From the NCBI GenBank assembly GCA_019635415.1, contig JAHBZN010000002.1, positions 1,116,001-1,180,000 on the forward strand: a stretch of 64,000 nt of DNA, given 5' to 3'. Below the pieces are notes generated by a model that was not told the origin of the DNA, did not search any database, and was given only the letters and a program-made list of their open reading frames with translations. Origin of the DNA: Ramlibacter sp. GTDB taxonomy: Bacteria > Pseudomonadota > Gammaproteobacteria > Burkholderiales > Burkholderiaceae_C. The first letter of the stretch is position 1; the number at the start of each line of letters is the position of its first letter. Shown piece by piece: positions 52,728 to 63,374 of this stretch. Position numbers and translations under genes: made by a program.

Positions 52728-53489
52728 TCAGCCGTCCAGCGGCTCCAGCTTGACGATGACTAGCGACAGGTTGTCGCCGCCGCCACGGCCCCGCGAGCGC
52801 GCCTTGTCAATGAGAAACTCGGTGGCTTCGCGCGGTGACAGTGAAGACAGCACCGATCCCAGCTCGTTCGAGCTGAAGTAGTGCCACACCCCGTCCGAGC
52901 AGGCCATGAGCACGTCGCCCGGGCGCAGCAGCGGGATCATGTGCACGTCAACCGGGGGGTCGTCCTCGGTGCCCAGGCACCCCATGAGGATGTTCGATTG
53001 CGGGTGCACATTGGCTTCTTCCTCGGTGATCTCACCCTTGTCGACCAGTGTCTGGACGTAGGAATGGTCCATGGTGCGACGGATCAGCTTGCTGCCGTGG
53101 AAGTGGTACACGCGCGAGTCGCCGGCATGGACCCAGTGGCAATCGCCGGCAGGATTGATGAGGAAGGCGGCGATGGTGCTGTGCGGCTCCTGCTCCGACG
53201 AGATCGCCGTGAGCTTGATCACGATGTGGGCTTCCTGCACCACCTGCTTGAGCATGGAGGGCGCGTCGTCGTGGTCCGGGGAGTAGCGCTCGAACAACTG
53301 CTTGGCCGTCAGCATGACCTGGTCGGAGGCCTTTCGCCCACCACTGCGCCCGCCCATGCCGTCGGCAACAACGCCCAGCACGCACCCGGTCACGCGCGGA
53401 TGGCTGAGCAGGGCGATCTGGTCCTGCTGGTACTCTCGGTCACCCTTGTGGATGCCGGTGGATGCGGTGAGTCGGTAGCCTTTGCTCAT
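52728..53489 (-). CDS. PP2C-family (PPM) serine/threonine phosphatase
   Basis: 253 residues from the ATG before SKGYRLTAS. PP2C motifs with metal-binding aspartates: GIHKGDREYQQDQ, GVVADGMGGRSGG, HAGDSRVYHFHG, LMACSDGVWHYFS and GGGDNLSLVIVKL. It dephosphorylates serine or threonine residues on proteins. No partner kinase gene is adjacent. It is divergent from the small DUF465-like gene. Confidence 0.92.
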   Translation of the reverse strand: MSKGYRLTASTGIHKGDREYQQDQIALLSHPRVTGCVLGVVADGMGGRSGGRKASDQVMLTAKQLFERYSPDHDDAPSMLKQVVQEAHIVIKLTAISSEQEPHSTIAAFLINPAGDCHWVHAGDSRVYHFHGSKLIRRTMDHSYVQTLVDKGEITEEEANVHPQSNILMGCLGTEDDPPVDVHMIPLLRPGDVLMACSDGVWHYFSSNELGSVLSSLSPREATEFLIDKARSRGRGGGDNLSLVIVKLEPLDG

Positions 53490-53603
53490 GTTCGAAGTGT
53501 TCGGGCCTCGGTCAAAATCCGCAGACCCGATAAATCCTCCTTGGAACACGTATTATCAAGCGAACCTGACGCATTGGCCCCCAACGGCCTGGAAACAGTT
53601 TTC

Positions 53604-53807
53604 TTGGACTCCAACCTGCATTCCCCCGAACGGCGCCTGATCGAGTTGCGGATCGAGCATGCCGACCTGAACGCGCTGATCGACCGGCTGGGGCAGGAGA
53701 CGCCGGTGGACGAGCTCATGGTGCGCCGTCTCAAGAAGCGCCGACTGGGTCTGCGCGACCAGATTTCGCGGCTCGAACTGCTGCTCGATCCCAAAGAGCC
53801 CGCGTGA
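53604..53807 (+). CDS. Small YdcH/DUF465-like protein
   Basis: 67 residues if started at the TTG at 53604 (GGAAA 9 nt upstream); TTG at 53541 or 53574 are alternatives and no in-frame ATG precedes the conserved part. The body reads ERRLIELRIEHADLNALIDRL and RRLKKRRLGLRDQI, the two-helix pattern of the DUF465/YdcH family, of unknown role. Its stop overlaps the GTG of the helicase gene, implying coupled translation. Confidence 0.65.
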   Translation: MDSNLHSPERRLIELRIEHADLNALIDRLGQETPVDELMVRRLKKRRLGLRDQISRLELLLDPKEPA

Positions 53808-55852
53808 TTCCCCTGGAAGCCCTGGTCCGCGAGGCATTTGCTCCCGCCGGGGTGCTGTCGCGTGCTGCGGACCACTTCCGCCCGCGTGAGGGCCAGACCG
53901 AGATGGCGGCCGCCGTGGCCCGCTGCATCGCCGAGGGCGGGGCGCTGGTGGTGGAAGCCGGCACGGGGGTCGGCAAGACGTTCTCTTACTTGGTTCCCGC
54001 GCTGCTGAGCGGTGAGCGGGTGCTGCTGTCCACGGCCACCAAGACGCTGCAGGACCAGCTTTTCGGGCGTGATCTGCCCCGGCTGGTGCAGGCCTTGGGG
54101 CTCCCGGTACGCACAGCGTTGCTCAAGGGGCGTGCCAGCTACCTCTGCCTGCACCGCATGGAAGCGGCCCGGCAGGGTGGGGCGGACGGTGGCATGGCGG
54201 GCCCCGGTCCTGACCGCGCGGTGCTGCGCACGCTGGCCAAGGTGGAGGAATGGGCCCAGGTGACGCGCACCGGCGACCTGGCGGAACTGCCGGGTCTGGA
54301 CGAGCGCTCGCCGGTCATTCCGCTGGTGACGTCCACGCGCGACAACTGCCTGGGCTCGAACTGCCCCAAATTTCGTGGATGCCACGTCAATCTGGCGCGA
54401 AGGGAGGCCCTGGCGGCCGACGTGGTGGTGATCAATCACCATCTGTTCTTTGCCGATCTCGCGGTGCGGGAGTCCGGGATGGCCGAGCTGTTGCCCACCG
54501 TCCGGGTCGCTGTCTTTGACGAGGCCCACCAGCTCAACGAGACCGGTGTGCAGTTCCTGGGGGTCCAGCTGGGCTCCGGGCAACTGATGGACTTTGCGCG
54601 CGACCTGCTGGCCGTGGGCCTGCAGCAGGCCCGTGGGCTGGCCGACTGGGCCCAACTGGCGTCAGGTATGGACCGCGGCGCACGCGATCTCCGGTTGTGC
54701 GCTGGGCGATTGCCCTCGGGCCCCCGTTTGCGCTGGAACGGGCCCGCGCCCGATTCACTGGACGCTGACGTCTGGCAGGCCGCCCTTGAAGCGGTGGGGG
54801 CCGCCTGCGAGCGGGCCATGGCAGCGCTGGACACCGTCAGTGAAATCGGGCCCGATTTTGTGCGACTGCACGAGCGGGTGAGCAGCCTGGCCCAGCGAGC
54901 CCGGCGCTTTGAGGGCGCCTGCGAGACGGGCAGCGTCCGTTGGGTGGACGCGGGTGCCCAGCTGCGGCTGGTCGAGTCTCCGCTGGACATTGCCCGGGCC
55001 GTGCGCGAGAAGCTGCTGGACGGCGGCGACCCGGCGCCGCAGGACGGGACTGGCCGTGCCTGGGTCTTCACCTCCGCCACGCTGGGGGATGAGCCCCGGC
55101 TGCGCTGGTTCACCGAGCCCTGCGGCCTGACGGAGGCCACGGTGGTCCAGGTGGGCAGTCCGTTCGACTATGAAAACCAGTCGGCGGTCTACGTGCCCCG
55201 TGAACTGCCCCGGCCTGCTGACCCGGGGCACAGCCGGGCCGTGGCCGGGCTGGTTGCCGGTGCAGCCCGCCGGCTGGCCGGCCGCACCATGGTACTGACG
55301 ACCACGCTGCGCGCCCTGCGCGCCATCGGCGACGACCTGCAATCACGGTTTCAGGACAGCGGTGAACTGGAAGTCCTGGTTCAGGGGCAATGGCCCAAGC
55401 GCCGGCTGATCGAGCGTTTCCGTGCCGGCGCCTCGTTCGGGCAGCCCGGTTGCGTACTGGTGGCCTCGGCCTCGTTCTGGGAGGGGGTGGACGTGCCGGG
55501 CGATGCCCTGCAACTGGTGGTGATCGACAAGCTGCCGTTTCCACCGCCCAATGACCCGCTGGTGGAGGCCCGTGCACACAGGCTGGAGGTGGAAGGCCGC
55601 AGCCCGTTCAACGAGTATTTCATCCCCGAGGCGGCGGTGGCCCTCAAGCAGGGCGCGGGGCGCCTGATCCGGCGTGAATCGGACCGGGGGGTCCTGGTGG
55701 TGTGCGACAGCCGCCTGGCGGCCATGGGGTATGGCCGGCGGCTGCTGGCCGCGCTGCCGCCGATGCGCCGCCTTCAGTCGGCGGCCGAATTCGAGGAGAT
55801 GCTGGACGGACTGGCTACCAGATCTTCCACCACGGATCCGAGCTGGACTTGA
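53804..55852 (+). CDS. DinG/YoaA-type ATP-dependent DNA helicase with Fe-S cluster
   Basis: 682 residues from a GTG (overlap GTGA with the previous gene). XPD/DinG family: Walker A VVEAGTGVGKTFSYL, the 4-Cys Fe-S domain (YLCLHR, then NCLGSNCPKFRGC), VVVINHHLFFADL, DEAH box VFDEAHQL, and motifs V/VI near the C terminus (FWEGVDVPGDAL, KQGAGRLIRRESDRG). It unwinds DNA during repair and replication. The 3' end overlaps the 3' end of the convergent bamD gene by 38 bp. Confidence 0.92.
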   Translation: MIPLEALVREAFAPAGVLSRAADHFRPREGQTEMAAAVARCIAEGGALVVEAGTGVGKTFSYLVPALLSGERVLLSTATKTLQDQLFGRDLPRLVQALGLPVRTALLKGRASYLCLHRMEAARQGGADGGMAGPGPDRAVLRTLAKVEEWAQVTRTGDLAELPGLDERSPVIPLVTSTRDNCLGSNCPKFRGCHVNLARREALAADVVVINHHLFFADLAVRESGMAELLPTVRVAVFDEAHQLNETGVQFLGVQLGSGQLMDFARDLLAVGLQQARGLADWAQLASGMDRGARDLRLCAGRLPSGPRLRWNGPAPDSLDADVWQAALEAVGAACERAMAALDTVSEIGPDFVRLHERVSSLAQRARRFEGACETGSVRWVDAGAQLRLVESPLDIARAVREKLLDGGDPAPQDGTGRAWVFTSATLGDEPRLRWFTEPCGLTEATVVQVGSPFDYENQSAVYVPRELPRPADPGHSRAVAGLVAGAARRLAGRTMVLTTTLRALRAIGDDLQSRFQDSGELEVLVQGQWPKRRLIERFRAGASFGQPGCVLVASASFWEGVDVPGDALQLVVIDKLPFPPPNDPLVEARAHRLEVEGRSPFNEYFIPEAAVALKQGAGRLIRRESDRGVLVVCDSRLAAMGYGRRLLAALPPMRRLQSAAEFEEMLDGLATRSSTTDPSWT

Positions 55853-56618
55853 AGCCGTGGCTCAGATAGGTGCTCTTCGGGTAGCTGGACTCGAGCACGC
55901 GTTTGGCGTCATCACGCAACTGCGTCATCTTGAGCGCGTCATAGGACAGCACCATGATGTACAGCGCTTCTTCGAGCGCCGGCACGTCGCGGTAGTCCGC
56001 CAGCGCGGACTGCGCGCGGTTGATCGCAGCCAGGTAGGCGCCGCGGCTGTAGTAGTAGCGTGCCACATGGACTTCGTATTGCGCCAGTGAATTCACGATG
56101 TAGGTCATGCGCAGGCGCGCGTCCTGCGTGTAGCGTGAATCCGGGAAGCGCGTGGCCAGTTCCCTGAACGACTCGAACGATTCCTTGGCAGCCTTCTGGT
56201 CACGCTCGGACAGGTCCTGACGCGAGATGAACGAGAACAAGCCGAGGTTGTCGTTGAAATTGACGATGCCCTTGAGGTACAGCGCATAGTCCAGCGCGGG
56301 GCTGGCCGGATGCAACCGGATGAAGCGGTCCAGCGTCGAGATGGCCTGAGCTTGTTCGTTCGACTTGTAGTAGGCGTAGGCCCGCTCGAGCTGGGCCTGC
56401 TGCGCCAGAGGCGTACCGGCGGCCCGGCCCTCGAGCTTTTCGAAGAGCGGGATGGCCTTGTCGTAGCTGCCACCGTCGAGTTCGGACTTGGCCTCGGCGT
56501 AAATCTTGTTGGGGCTCCAGCTGGCCGTCGGATCGTCCGTGGTCGAGGAACAAGCCTGCAACAACGCCAAACCTGCCAGAGCGAGGCAGGGGACAACCGA
56601 TAATTTGGCTCGACGCAT
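55815..56618 (-). CDS. bamD: Outer membrane assembly lipoprotein BamD
   Basis: 267 residues from the ATG at 56618. A lipobox (LALLQAC, C23) anchors it in the outer membrane inner leaflet; tetratricopeptide repeats follow (YAEAKSELDGGSYDKAIPLF, AYYKSNEQAQAISTLDRFI, FPDSRYTQDARLRM, RGAYLAAINRAQSAL). It is a core subunit of the BAM complex. It is divergent from rluD with only 14 bp between the two start codons. Confidence 0.93.
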   Translation of the reverse strand: MRRAKLSVVPCLALAGLALLQACSSTTDDPTASWSPNKIYAEAKSELDGGSYDKAIPLFEKLEGRAAGTPLAQQAQLERAYAYYKSNEQAQAISTLDRFIRLHPASPALDYALYLKGIVNFNDNLGLFSFISRQDLSERDQKAAKESFESFRELATRFPDSRYTQDARLRMTYIVNSLAQYEVHVARYYYSRGAYLAAINRAQSALADYRDVPALEEALYIMVLSYDALKMTQLRDDAKRVLESSYPKSTYLSHGFKSSSDPWWKIW

Positions 56619-56632
56619 CAAGGGCAACCTTC

Positions 56633-57706
56633 TTGGAACAAAGCAAATTCATTATATCGACGGCCCCTTCTGAATCGGTGTCCGACGAGGCGGCTGAACC
56701 CGGCCCCGAGTCTGAGGTGCGGGCGCTGGAGGTGGGCACGGCGCAGCACGGCGAACGGCTGGATCGGGCGCTGGCGGCCCTGGTGCCCGAGTTCTCCCGC
56801 AGCTACCTGCAGCAGCTGATCGCTGCAGGGGCGGTGCGGCTCGGGGGCTCGACGCTGACCAAGGCCGCGCACAAGGTGCGTGCCGGGGATGCCGGCGAGA
56901 TCGAGCTGCGGCCCACGCCGCAGAGCCAGGCCTTCCAGCCCGAGTCCATGGTGCTGGATGTGATCTACCAGGATGAGCACCTCCGGGTGATCAACAAGCC
57001 GGCGGGCCTGGTAGTGCATCCAGCGCCCGGCAACTGGAGCGGCACGTTGCTCAACGGGTTGCTGGCGGATGACCCGGCCGCCCGCATGCTGCCGCGTGCC
57101 GGCATCGTTCACCGGCTGGACAAGGACACCAGTGGCCTGATGGTGGTTGCGCGGACTCGGACCGCCATGGACGCGCTGGTGGACATGATCGCCCGGCGCG
57201 ACGTGAGCCGTCAGTACGTGGCGCTCGCGCATCGCCGCTGGAGCGGCCCCCTGTCCCGCCAGGTCGAGGCACCGATCGGCCGCGACCCGCGCAACCGGTT
57301 GCGCATGGCGGTGGTCGACCTGGATCGCCACCCCGGGAAGCCGGCCAGCACCGGGATCGAATGGCTGCAGGACGCGGACGACGGCTGCTGGGTGCGCTGC
57401 ACCCTGCAGACCGGCCGCACCCACCAGATCCGGGTGCACATGGCCTCGATCGGGCACCCGCTGGTTGGCGACGAGCTCTATGGCGGAGCCCCCGCTGCAG
57501 GGCTGGGACGCCAGGCCCTGCACGCCTACCGGCTGGCCTTCACGCACCCGGTCACGGGAGTCGGGCTGGCGCTGCAGGCACCCCTGCCACAGGACCTGGA
57601 GCAGGGCCTGCACGCCTGGGGCCTGCGTTACAATGACGGCCAATGGCTTGAGAGCCATGCCCCCGGCCCGACCGCGGTGGCCCGCGCCGCGAAACCTGTG
57701 GGTTGA
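56633..57706 (+). CDS. rluD: 23S rRNA pseudouridine synthase RluD
   Basis: 357 residues if the TTG at 56633 (AAGGG upstream) is used; a GTG at 56678 gives 342. An S4 RNA-binding domain (RLDRALAALVPEFSRSYLQQ) is followed by the RluA-family catalytic core with the catalytic Asp in GIVHRLDKDTSGLMVVA, and C-terminal LQTGRTHQIRVHMASIGHPL. It modifies helix 69 of 23S rRNA. The divergent bamD/rluD pair must share overlapping promoter and leader sequence. Confidence 0.93.
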   Translation: MEQSKFIISTAPSESVSDEAAEPGPESEVRALEVGTAQHGERLDRALAALVPEFSRSYLQQLIAAGAVRLGGSTLTKAAHKVRAGDAGEIELRPTPQSQAFQPESMVLDVIYQDEHLRVINKPAGLVVHPAPGNWSGTLLNGLLADDPAARMLPRAGIVHRLDKDTSGLMVVARTRTAMDALVDMIARRDVSRQYVALAHRRWSGPLSRQVEAPIGRDPRNRLRMAVVDLDRHPGKPASTGIEWLQDADDGCWVRCTLQTGRTHQIRVHMASIGHPLVGDELYGGAPAAGLGRQALHAYRLAFTHPVTGVGLALQAPLPQDLEQGLHAWGLRYNDGQWLESHAPGPTAVARAAKPVG

Positions 57707-57782
57707 TCCGGGCGCCGTGCGACGAATCGCCCCTGAATCCCTTTGACTGTTGCGCCCCTGGCGCTTTTCCCGGAACTAGACG

Positions 57783-58499
57783 ATGAATACGGCGGATGCC
57801 AAGCGCGTCCTCGAAACCGCGTTGATTTGCTCGCAGCAACCCCTGCCTGTGCGGGAGATGCGCGTGCTGTTCAACGACGAACTGGGCGCCGACACCATCA
57901 AGACCCTGCTGCAGGACCTGCAGGACGACTGGGCCCAGCGTGGCGTTGAACTGGTCAGCGTGGCCAGCGGCTGGCGCTTCCAGAGCCGGCCGGCCATGCG
58001 GGAATTCCTGGATCGCCTGCACCCCGAGAAGCCGCCGCGCTACACCCGGGCGACGCTGGAGACACTCGCCATCATTGCCTACCGCCAGCCGGTGACGCGG
58101 GGCGACATGGAGGACATCCGGGGCGTGACCATCAACTCGCTGATCCTCAAGCAGCTGGAGGACCGGGGCTGGGTCGAGATCATTGGCCACCGCGAGGCCG
58201 TAGGCCGGCCCGCGCTGTTTGCCACCACACGCCAGTTCCTCGACGACCTGGGCATCGAGTCGCTCGATCAGCTCCCGGAACTGGACAATCCGGCGGAGCA
58301 AGCCAGTGTGCTGGCCAGCCTGGCGTCCGGCGATGACGCTCAGCCAGACCTGCCCATGGACGGCGGGGCGGATGCGTCAGAACGCCCTGAGCCGGAAGCG
58401 GGGTCACCCGCCTTGCCTGAATCTCCATCTCCTGCTGAGGAGCCGGCCGCGGAGGAATCGGCGCCGGACGATGCACCTACCGGGACACGACATGAATGA
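57783..58499 (+). CDS. scpB: Segregation and condensation protein B
   Basis: 238 residues. Two winged-helix domains ([49 protein letters not shown], the most conserved ScpB segment) and an acidic, Pro/Glu-rich tail of about 60 residues. It works with ScpA and SMC in chromosome condensation. It overlaps rluB by 8 bp. scpA is not in the window. Confidence 0.93.
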   Translation: MNTADAKRVLETALICSQQPLPVREMRVLFNDELGADTIKTLLQDLQDDWAQRGVELVSVASGWRFQSRPAMREFLDRLHPEKPPRYTRATLETLAIIAYRQPVTRGDMEDIRGVTINSLILKQLEDRGWVEIIGHREAVGRPALFATTRQFLDDLGIESLDQLPELDNPAEQASVLASLASGDDAQPDLPMDGGADASERPEPEAGSPALPESPSPAEEPAAEESAPDDAPTGTRHE

Positions 58500-59868
58500 A
58501 TCGAACCAGGACGCGGCGTCCACGTTGCCCGCTGAGGATCCTGAGCAAAAAGAGCTTCCAGCCCTTGCTGAACGCTCACAGGATGCTACAGATTCCGTAG
58601 CAAACGACGAGGCGACGGGCGACGCCCCAGTCGGGGCCGACCTGCCTGTGGCCGATCCGGGCAACCGTTTTGCGGATGTCGTTTCCGGTCAGTTCGATGC
58701 CGATGAGGACGCGCCGGACCTCGCGCCCCCCAAGCGGGTGCTGGCGCCCCAGGCCGAGACTCCCAAGCTGCACAAGGTGCTGGCCCAAGCCGGGCTGGGC
58801 TCGCGGCTGGAAATGGAGCAACTCATTCTCGAAGGCCGCATTTCCGTCAACAACGAGCCCGCCCACATCGGGCAACGCATCCAGTTCGGTGACCAGATCA
58901 AGGTCAACGGCAAGCCGATCCGTTTTCGCATTGCGCCTCCGCCAGCGCGCGTCATTGCCTACCACAAGCCTGTTGGCGAGGTCGTCACGCATGATGACCC
59001 GCAGAACCGTCCGACGGTGTTTCGTCGCCTGCCCAAGCTGTACCAGGGCAAATGGCAGTCCGTGGGCCGGCTGGACCTCAACACCGAAGGGCTGCTGCTG
59101 TTCACCAGTTCGGGAGAGTTGGCCAACAAGCTGATGCACCCCCGGTTCGGCCTCGAGCGGGAGTACGCGGTGCGTGTGCTGGGCGCGCTGAGCGCCGAGG
59201 AAAAAGCACGCCTGATCGAGGGCGTGAAGCTGGACGATGGCATGGCGCAGTTCGGCTCCATCGAGGAGGGCGGCGGCGAAGGGGCCAATACCTGGTATCG
59301 CGTCACCATCTCGGAAGGGCGCAATCGTGAGGTGCGCCGGCTGATGGAGGCCGTCGGGCATGCGGTCAGCCGACTGATCCGCATCCGCTATGGAGCCATG
59401 GTGCTGCCTCGCGGGCTCAAGCGCGGTGCCTGGATGGAGCTTGACGAGCGGGACATCCGTGCGCTCGCGGAGGCCGCAGGCGCTGGCGGAAGCCGGCCGC
59501 CGCGTGGCGAGGGGGCCGAATCGGGTGACCGTGAAGGGCCCCAGCGCAATGAGCGCAACCGGCGCCGGGGTGGGCGCAATGGCGCCGGTCCGCGCGGCAA
59601 CGGTCAACCGGGCCCGCGGCCTGCAGGGCCAGGCGGTGGTGGTGGCGGCCAGGGACAGCGGCGCAAGGAGCGCAGTGACCGGGCCGGCGGGCCCGCGGGC
59701 GGCGGTCAGCCGGACCCGATGAAAACCGCATTTGGCTATATCGGCGCTGACAGTTTTACGCGGCAGCGGCAGGGCCCGGGCGGCGGTCAGCGGCGCGGCG
59801 GCTCCGGGGGTGGTGGCGGCGGTGGCAGTGGCCAGCGCCGCGGCGGAGGCGGCGGGCGGGGCCGATGA
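58492..59868 (+). CDS. rluB: 23S rRNA pseudouridine synthase RluB with long disordered ends
   Basis: 458 residues. The first 85 residues are acidic and disordered and contain a dispersed-element copy. An S4 domain follows ([20 protein letters not shown]), then the RsuA/RluB catalytic core ([39 protein letters not shown]). The last 120 residues are a Gly/Arg-rich tail ([17 protein letters not shown] style) ending GGGRGR, likely RNA-binding. It modifies the 2605 region of 23S rRNA. The start overlaps scpB. Confidence 0.92.
   Translation: MNESNQDAASTLPAEDPEQKELPALAERSQDATDSVANDEATGDAPVGADLPVADPGNRFADVVSGQFDADEDAPDLAPPKRVLAPQAETPKLHKVLAQAGLGSRLEMEQLILEGRISVNNEPAHIGQRIQFGDQIKVNGKPIRFRIAPPPARVIAYHKPVGEVVTHDDPQNRPTVFRRLPKLYQGKWQSVGRLDLNTEGLLLFTSSGELANKLMHPRFGLEREYAVRVLGALSAEEKARLIEGVKLDDGMAQFGSIEEGGGEGANTWYRVTISEGRNREVRRLMEAVGHAVSRLIRIRYGAMVLPRGLKRGAWMELDERDIRALAEAAGAGGSRPPRGEGAESGDREGPQRNERNRRRGGRNGAGPRGNGQPGPRPAGPGGGGGGQGQRRKERSDRAGGPAGGGQPDPMKTAFGYIGADSFTRQRQGPGGGQRRGGSGGGGGGGSGQRRGGGGGRGR
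58543..58605 (+). repeat. Dispersed GCTATCAAAA element, copy 10, in the rluB N-terminal extension
   Basis: GAGCAAAAAGAGCTTCCAGC, then CCTTGC, spacer, CAGGATGCTACAGATTCCGT is in frame and encodes a disordered stretch ([20 protein letters not shown]) before the S4 domain. The right end is diverged: TGCTACAGATTC stands in place of TGCTATCAAAA. Confidence 0.65.
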
Positions 59869-59979
59869 GCCGGCCGGCTGCCTAATCCCTGTCACAGCGA
59901 CGACGCTCGCACAGGTTAAAATGAGCGGCTTTGCCCAATGGGCAGAGCCCAACAACTCAAGCTTTCAGGAAAACACGAA

Positions 59980-60405
59980 ATGGCTATCGAACGCACCCTC
60001 TCCATCATCAAGCCCGACGCCGTGGCCAAGAACGTGATCGGTCAGATCTACGCCCGCTTCGAGGCCGCTGGCCTGAAGGTCATCGCCGCCAAGATGGTTC
60101 ATCTGTCGCAGGGCGAAGCCGAACAGTTCTACGCGGTCCACAAGGCCCGTCCCTTCTTCAATGACCTCGTGAAGTTCATGATTTCCGGTCCGGTGATGAT
60201 CCAGACTCTGGAAGGCGAGGGCGCCATCCTCAAGAACCGCGACCTGATGGGCGCGACCGATCCCAAGAAGGCTGCGCCCGGTACCATCCGCGCCGACTTC
60301 GCGGACAGCATCGATGCCAACGCCGTGCATGGCTCCGACGCACCGGAAACCGCCCAGGTGGAGATTGCCTTCTTCTTCCCGGGCATGAACGTCTACTCCC
60401 GCTGA
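59980..60405 (+). CDS. ndk: Nucleoside diphosphate kinase
   Basis: 141 residues, the family length, from the ATG before [13 protein letters not shown]. The catalytic histidine is in [32 protein letters not shown] forms the nucleotide site. It equalises NTP pools. A TTAAAAT sequence (59916-59922) could be the -10 box. It is followed by rlmN after 8 bp. Confidence 0.97.
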   Translation: MAIERTLSIIKPDAVAKNVIGQIYARFEAAGLKVIAAKMVHLSQGEAEQFYAVHKARPFFNDLVKFMISGPVMIQTLEGEGAILKNRDLMGATDPKKAAPGTIRADFADSIDANAVHGSDAPETAQVEIAFFFPGMNVYSR

Positions 60406-60413
60406 AACATGGC

Positions 60414-61571
60414 ATGACGGCCAATCTTCTCGATTTCGACCTCGAGGGCTTGGCCGCATTCTGCGAGCGGCTTGGAGAAAAGCGCTTTCGCGCCACCCAG
60501 CTGTTTCGCTGGATCCACCAGAAGGGCGCCGCTGATTTCGATCAGATGAGCGACCTGGCCCGGTCGCTGCGCGAAAAACTCAAGGGTGTGGCCCATCTGG
60601 CGGCCCTGCCGGTCCTGACCCAGCACGAATCGTCCGACGGCACCATCAAGTGGCTGTTCGACGTGGGCGACGGCAACGCGGTGGAAGCCGTGTTCATCCC
60701 GGAGGACGATCGCGGCACGCTGTGCGTGTCGTCGCAAGCGGGTTGCGCGGTTGGTTGCCGCTTCTGCTCGACCGGCCACCAGGGATTCAGCCGCAACCTC
60801 ACCACGGGCGAGATCGTGGCCCAGCTCTGGTTTACCGAGCATTTCCTGCGCCGTCACCTGAAGACCGCTGACCGGGTCATCTCCAACGTGGTCATGATGG
60901 GCATGGGTGAGCCGCTGCAGAACTATGCGGCGCTCGTGCCTGCCCTGCGGGTCATGCTCGAAGACCATGGCTACGGGCTGTCCCGCCGCCGGGTCACGGT
61001 GTCGACATCGGGCGTGGTTCCCATGATGGACCGGCTTGCCCATGACTGTCCGGTGGCGCTGGCCGTGTCGCTGCACGCCCCGAACGACCCGTTGCGCGAC
61101 AACCTGGTGCCCCTGAACCGCAAATACCCGCTCGTGGAACTGCTCGACGCCTGCAACCGCTATCTGGAGCACGCGCCGCGCGACTTCATCACCTTCGAGT
61201 ACTGCATGCTCGATGGCGTGAATGACGCTCCCGATCATGCCCGGCAACTGGTGGACCTGGTGCGCCGCCACGCCGGGCGCGGCGTGAGCTGCAAGTTCAA
61301 CCTGATTCCGTTCAACCCGTTTCCCGCGTCGGGGCTCGTGCGTTCGCCCCACAATCAGGTCGCGGCTTTCGCGAAAATCCTCAGTGATGCTGGTATCGTG
61401 ACAACCGTGCGCAAAACGCGCGGGGACGACATCGACGCAGCCTGTGGCCAACTGGCTGGTGACGTGCGTGACCGCACCCGGGTGGGCGAACGCATCGCCC
61501 AACAGCGCACCGTGATGCTGAAAACCGTCAAGTCGCTGGCTGACGGAGCCGAGGAGACTTCGAAATCATGA
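60414..61571 (+). CDS. rlmN: 23S rRNA (A2503)/tRNA (A37) methyltransferase RlmN, radical SAM
   Basis: 385 residues. The radical SAM CxxxCxxC motif is CAVGCRFC; the C-terminal catalytic region contains [15 protein letters not shown] and the methyl-carrying cysteine near [16 protein letters not shown]. The N-terminal RNA-binding region ([19 protein letters not shown]) is typical. It ends in an ATGA overlap with the TPR lipoprotein gene. Confidence 0.96.
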   Translation: MTANLLDFDLEGLAAFCERLGEKRFRATQLFRWIHQKGAADFDQMSDLARSLREKLKGVAHLAALPVLTQHESSDGTIKWLFDVGDGNAVEAVFIPEDDRGTLCVSSQAGCAVGCRFCSTGHQGFSRNLTTGEIVAQLWFTEHFLRRHLKTADRVISNVVMMGMGEPLQNYAALVPALRVMLEDHGYGLSRRRVTVSTSGVVPMMDRLAHDCPVALAVSLHAPNDPLRDNLVPLNRKYPLVELLDACNRYLEHAPRDFITFEYCMLDGVNDAPDHARQLVDLVRRHAGRGVSCKFNLIPFNPFPASGLVRSPHNQVAAFAKILSDAGIVTTVRKTRGDDIDAACGQLAGDVRDRTRVGERIAQQRTVMLKTVKSLADGAEETSKS

Positions 61572-62398
61572 CAAGGTACGCGTTGGGACGATCGTCTTTG
61601 GGCCGCTGGTTGCTGCTGGGCCTGTTCGCCTGGTCGGCATTGGCCGGCCTCGCAGGCTGTGCCAGCAAACCCGGGGGGGCAGGCGGTACGCAGGCTGACA
61701 TCCTCACGGAATCGGACGAACCCGAAGGCCGCAAGCGGGCCCGCATCCGGATGGAGCTCGCCGTGGGTTACTTCGAGCAGGGGCAGACCAAGATCGCGCT
61801 GGACGAACTGAAGCAGGTCATCCAGCTTGATCCGAGCTTTCCCGATGCCTACAACCTGCGCGGCCTGATCTACATGCGGCTGAACGACTTCAACCAGGCT
61901 GAGGAAAGTTTTAAGCGCGCCGTTGCCCTGAACCCGCGCGATGCCAACGCGCACCACAATTTCGGATGGCTGCTGTGCCAGCGCGCGCGCTATTCGGAGT
62001 CGTTCACCGAACTGGACCTCGCCATGGCCAACCCGCTGTACGGAGAGCGGGCCAAGACATTGATGGCCAAGGGCCTGTGCCAGGCCCGCGCGGGCCTGCG
62101 GGCCGAGGCCGAGCAGAGCCTGGCCCGGTCCTACGAACTGGACGCGGGCAATCCGGTCACTGGGTTCAACCTCGCCAACCTGCTGTTCCAGCGCGGAGAA
62201 TTCACCCGCGCACAGTTCTACATTCGCCGCCTCAACAACAGTGAACTGGCGAACGCCGAATCACTCTGGCTCGGCATCAAGGTGGAGCGGCGCATGAATG
62301 ACCGGGTTGCGATGCAGCAGCTCGCGGAGCAATTGCGCAAGCGCTTCCCGCAATCCAAAGAGGCGGCCGCGTACGGCCGGGGAGCCTTCGATGAGTGA
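61568..62398 (+). CDS. pilW: Type IV pilus biogenesis TPR lipoprotein PilW/PilF
   Basis: 276 residues. Lipobox SALAGLAGC; then repeated TPR units ([60 protein letters not shown]). It is the pilotin for outer membrane secretin PilQ. Coupled by ATGA to rlmN and overlapping the rodZ-like gene by 8 bp. Supports a functional type IV pilus, consistent with the pilin at 25689. Confidence 0.9.
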   Translation: MTRYALGRSSLGRWLLLGLFAWSALAGLAGCASKPGGAGGTQADILTESDEPEGRKRARIRMELAVGYFEQGQTKIALDELKQVIQLDPSFPDAYNLRGLIYMRLNDFNQAEESFKRAVALNPRDANAHHNFGWLLCQRARYSESFTELDLAMANPLYGERAKTLMAKGLCQARAGLRAEAEQSLARSYELDAGNPVTGFNLANLLFQRGEFTRAQFYIRRLNNSELANAESLWLGIKVERRMNDRVAMQQLAEQLRKRFPQSKEAAAYGRGAFDE

Positions 62399-63373
62399 GG
62401 CGGTCGAACAGGACGCATCGTCGCCGGGCATGCAGGACAACACCGTGACCGCCGGGGCGTTGCTGCGCGAGGCGCGTGAGGCGGCCGGCCTGCACATCGC
62501 CGCGCTGGCGGTGTCTCTCAAGGTGCCTGTGCGCAAGCTCGAGGCATTGGAGGAAGACCGGCTGGACCAACTGCCTGACGCCGTGTTCGTGCGGGCTCTG
62601 GCGTCCAGCGTTTGCCGGACCCTGAAGGTCGATCCGGCCCCCGTGCTGGCACGGCTGCCGCAAACCGCCGTGCCACGCCTGGCGCATGACCAGAGCGGCA
62701 TCAATGCCCCGTTCCGCCCGCCCAATGACGTGGCCCGCCCGTCCTGGGCCGACCAGCTCACCCGTCCCGTGGTCCTGGCCGTAGCGGCCCTGCTGCTGGG
62801 GGCGCTGGTGCTGGTGCTGCTGCCTTCGATGCAACGGGCCGTCAAGGGAATGCAGCCCGAGGCCGATGTCGCCGGGCCTGTGACCTCGCCGGGGGGGGCG
62901 CCCATGCCGGCGGGAGCAGATGCCTCCAGCGGGACCACCGTCGTGGTCTCGCCGGCAGTGCCGGCCGCCGTCGCGACGCCGGCGTCGCCGACGGTGTCCG
63001 TGGTGGCGTCGACACCCACGGTCGTGAGCCCCACGCTGGTGGTCAACCCCACCACGACGGTCGCGAAGGCCGCCACAGCCAGTGTCCCGGTGGCGCCGGC
63101 GCCTGCGGTGGCGGCAAGCGGCCCGGTCTTGCCCACCACGGGCACCCTCGTGTTCAAGGCCTCGGGGGAGTCATGGGTCGAGGTGACGGATGCCAAGGGC
63201 GTGGTGGCGGTGCGCAAGACCCTGGTGGCGGGCGAGACTGTCGGTGCCAGTGGTGCGATGCCGCTGGCCGTGGTGATTGGCCGGGCCGACGCGACCACGG
63301 TCCAGGTGCGTGGCAAGCCCTTTGACCTGGGTGCCGTATCACGGGACAACGTGGCCCGCTTCGAGATCAAGTG

Positions 63374-63374
<1 letters not shown>
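62391..63374 (+). CDS. rodZ: RodZ-like helix-turn-helix membrane protein
   Basis: 327 residues. A cytoplasmic HTH_25-type helix-turn-helix domain ([38 protein letters not shown]) is followed by a transmembrane segment ([18 protein letters not shown]), a Val/Ala/Thr-rich periplasmic linker and a C-terminal DUF4115 domain ([18 protein letters not shown]). RodZ links MreB to cell shape. It overlaps ispG by TGATG. Confidence 0.88.
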
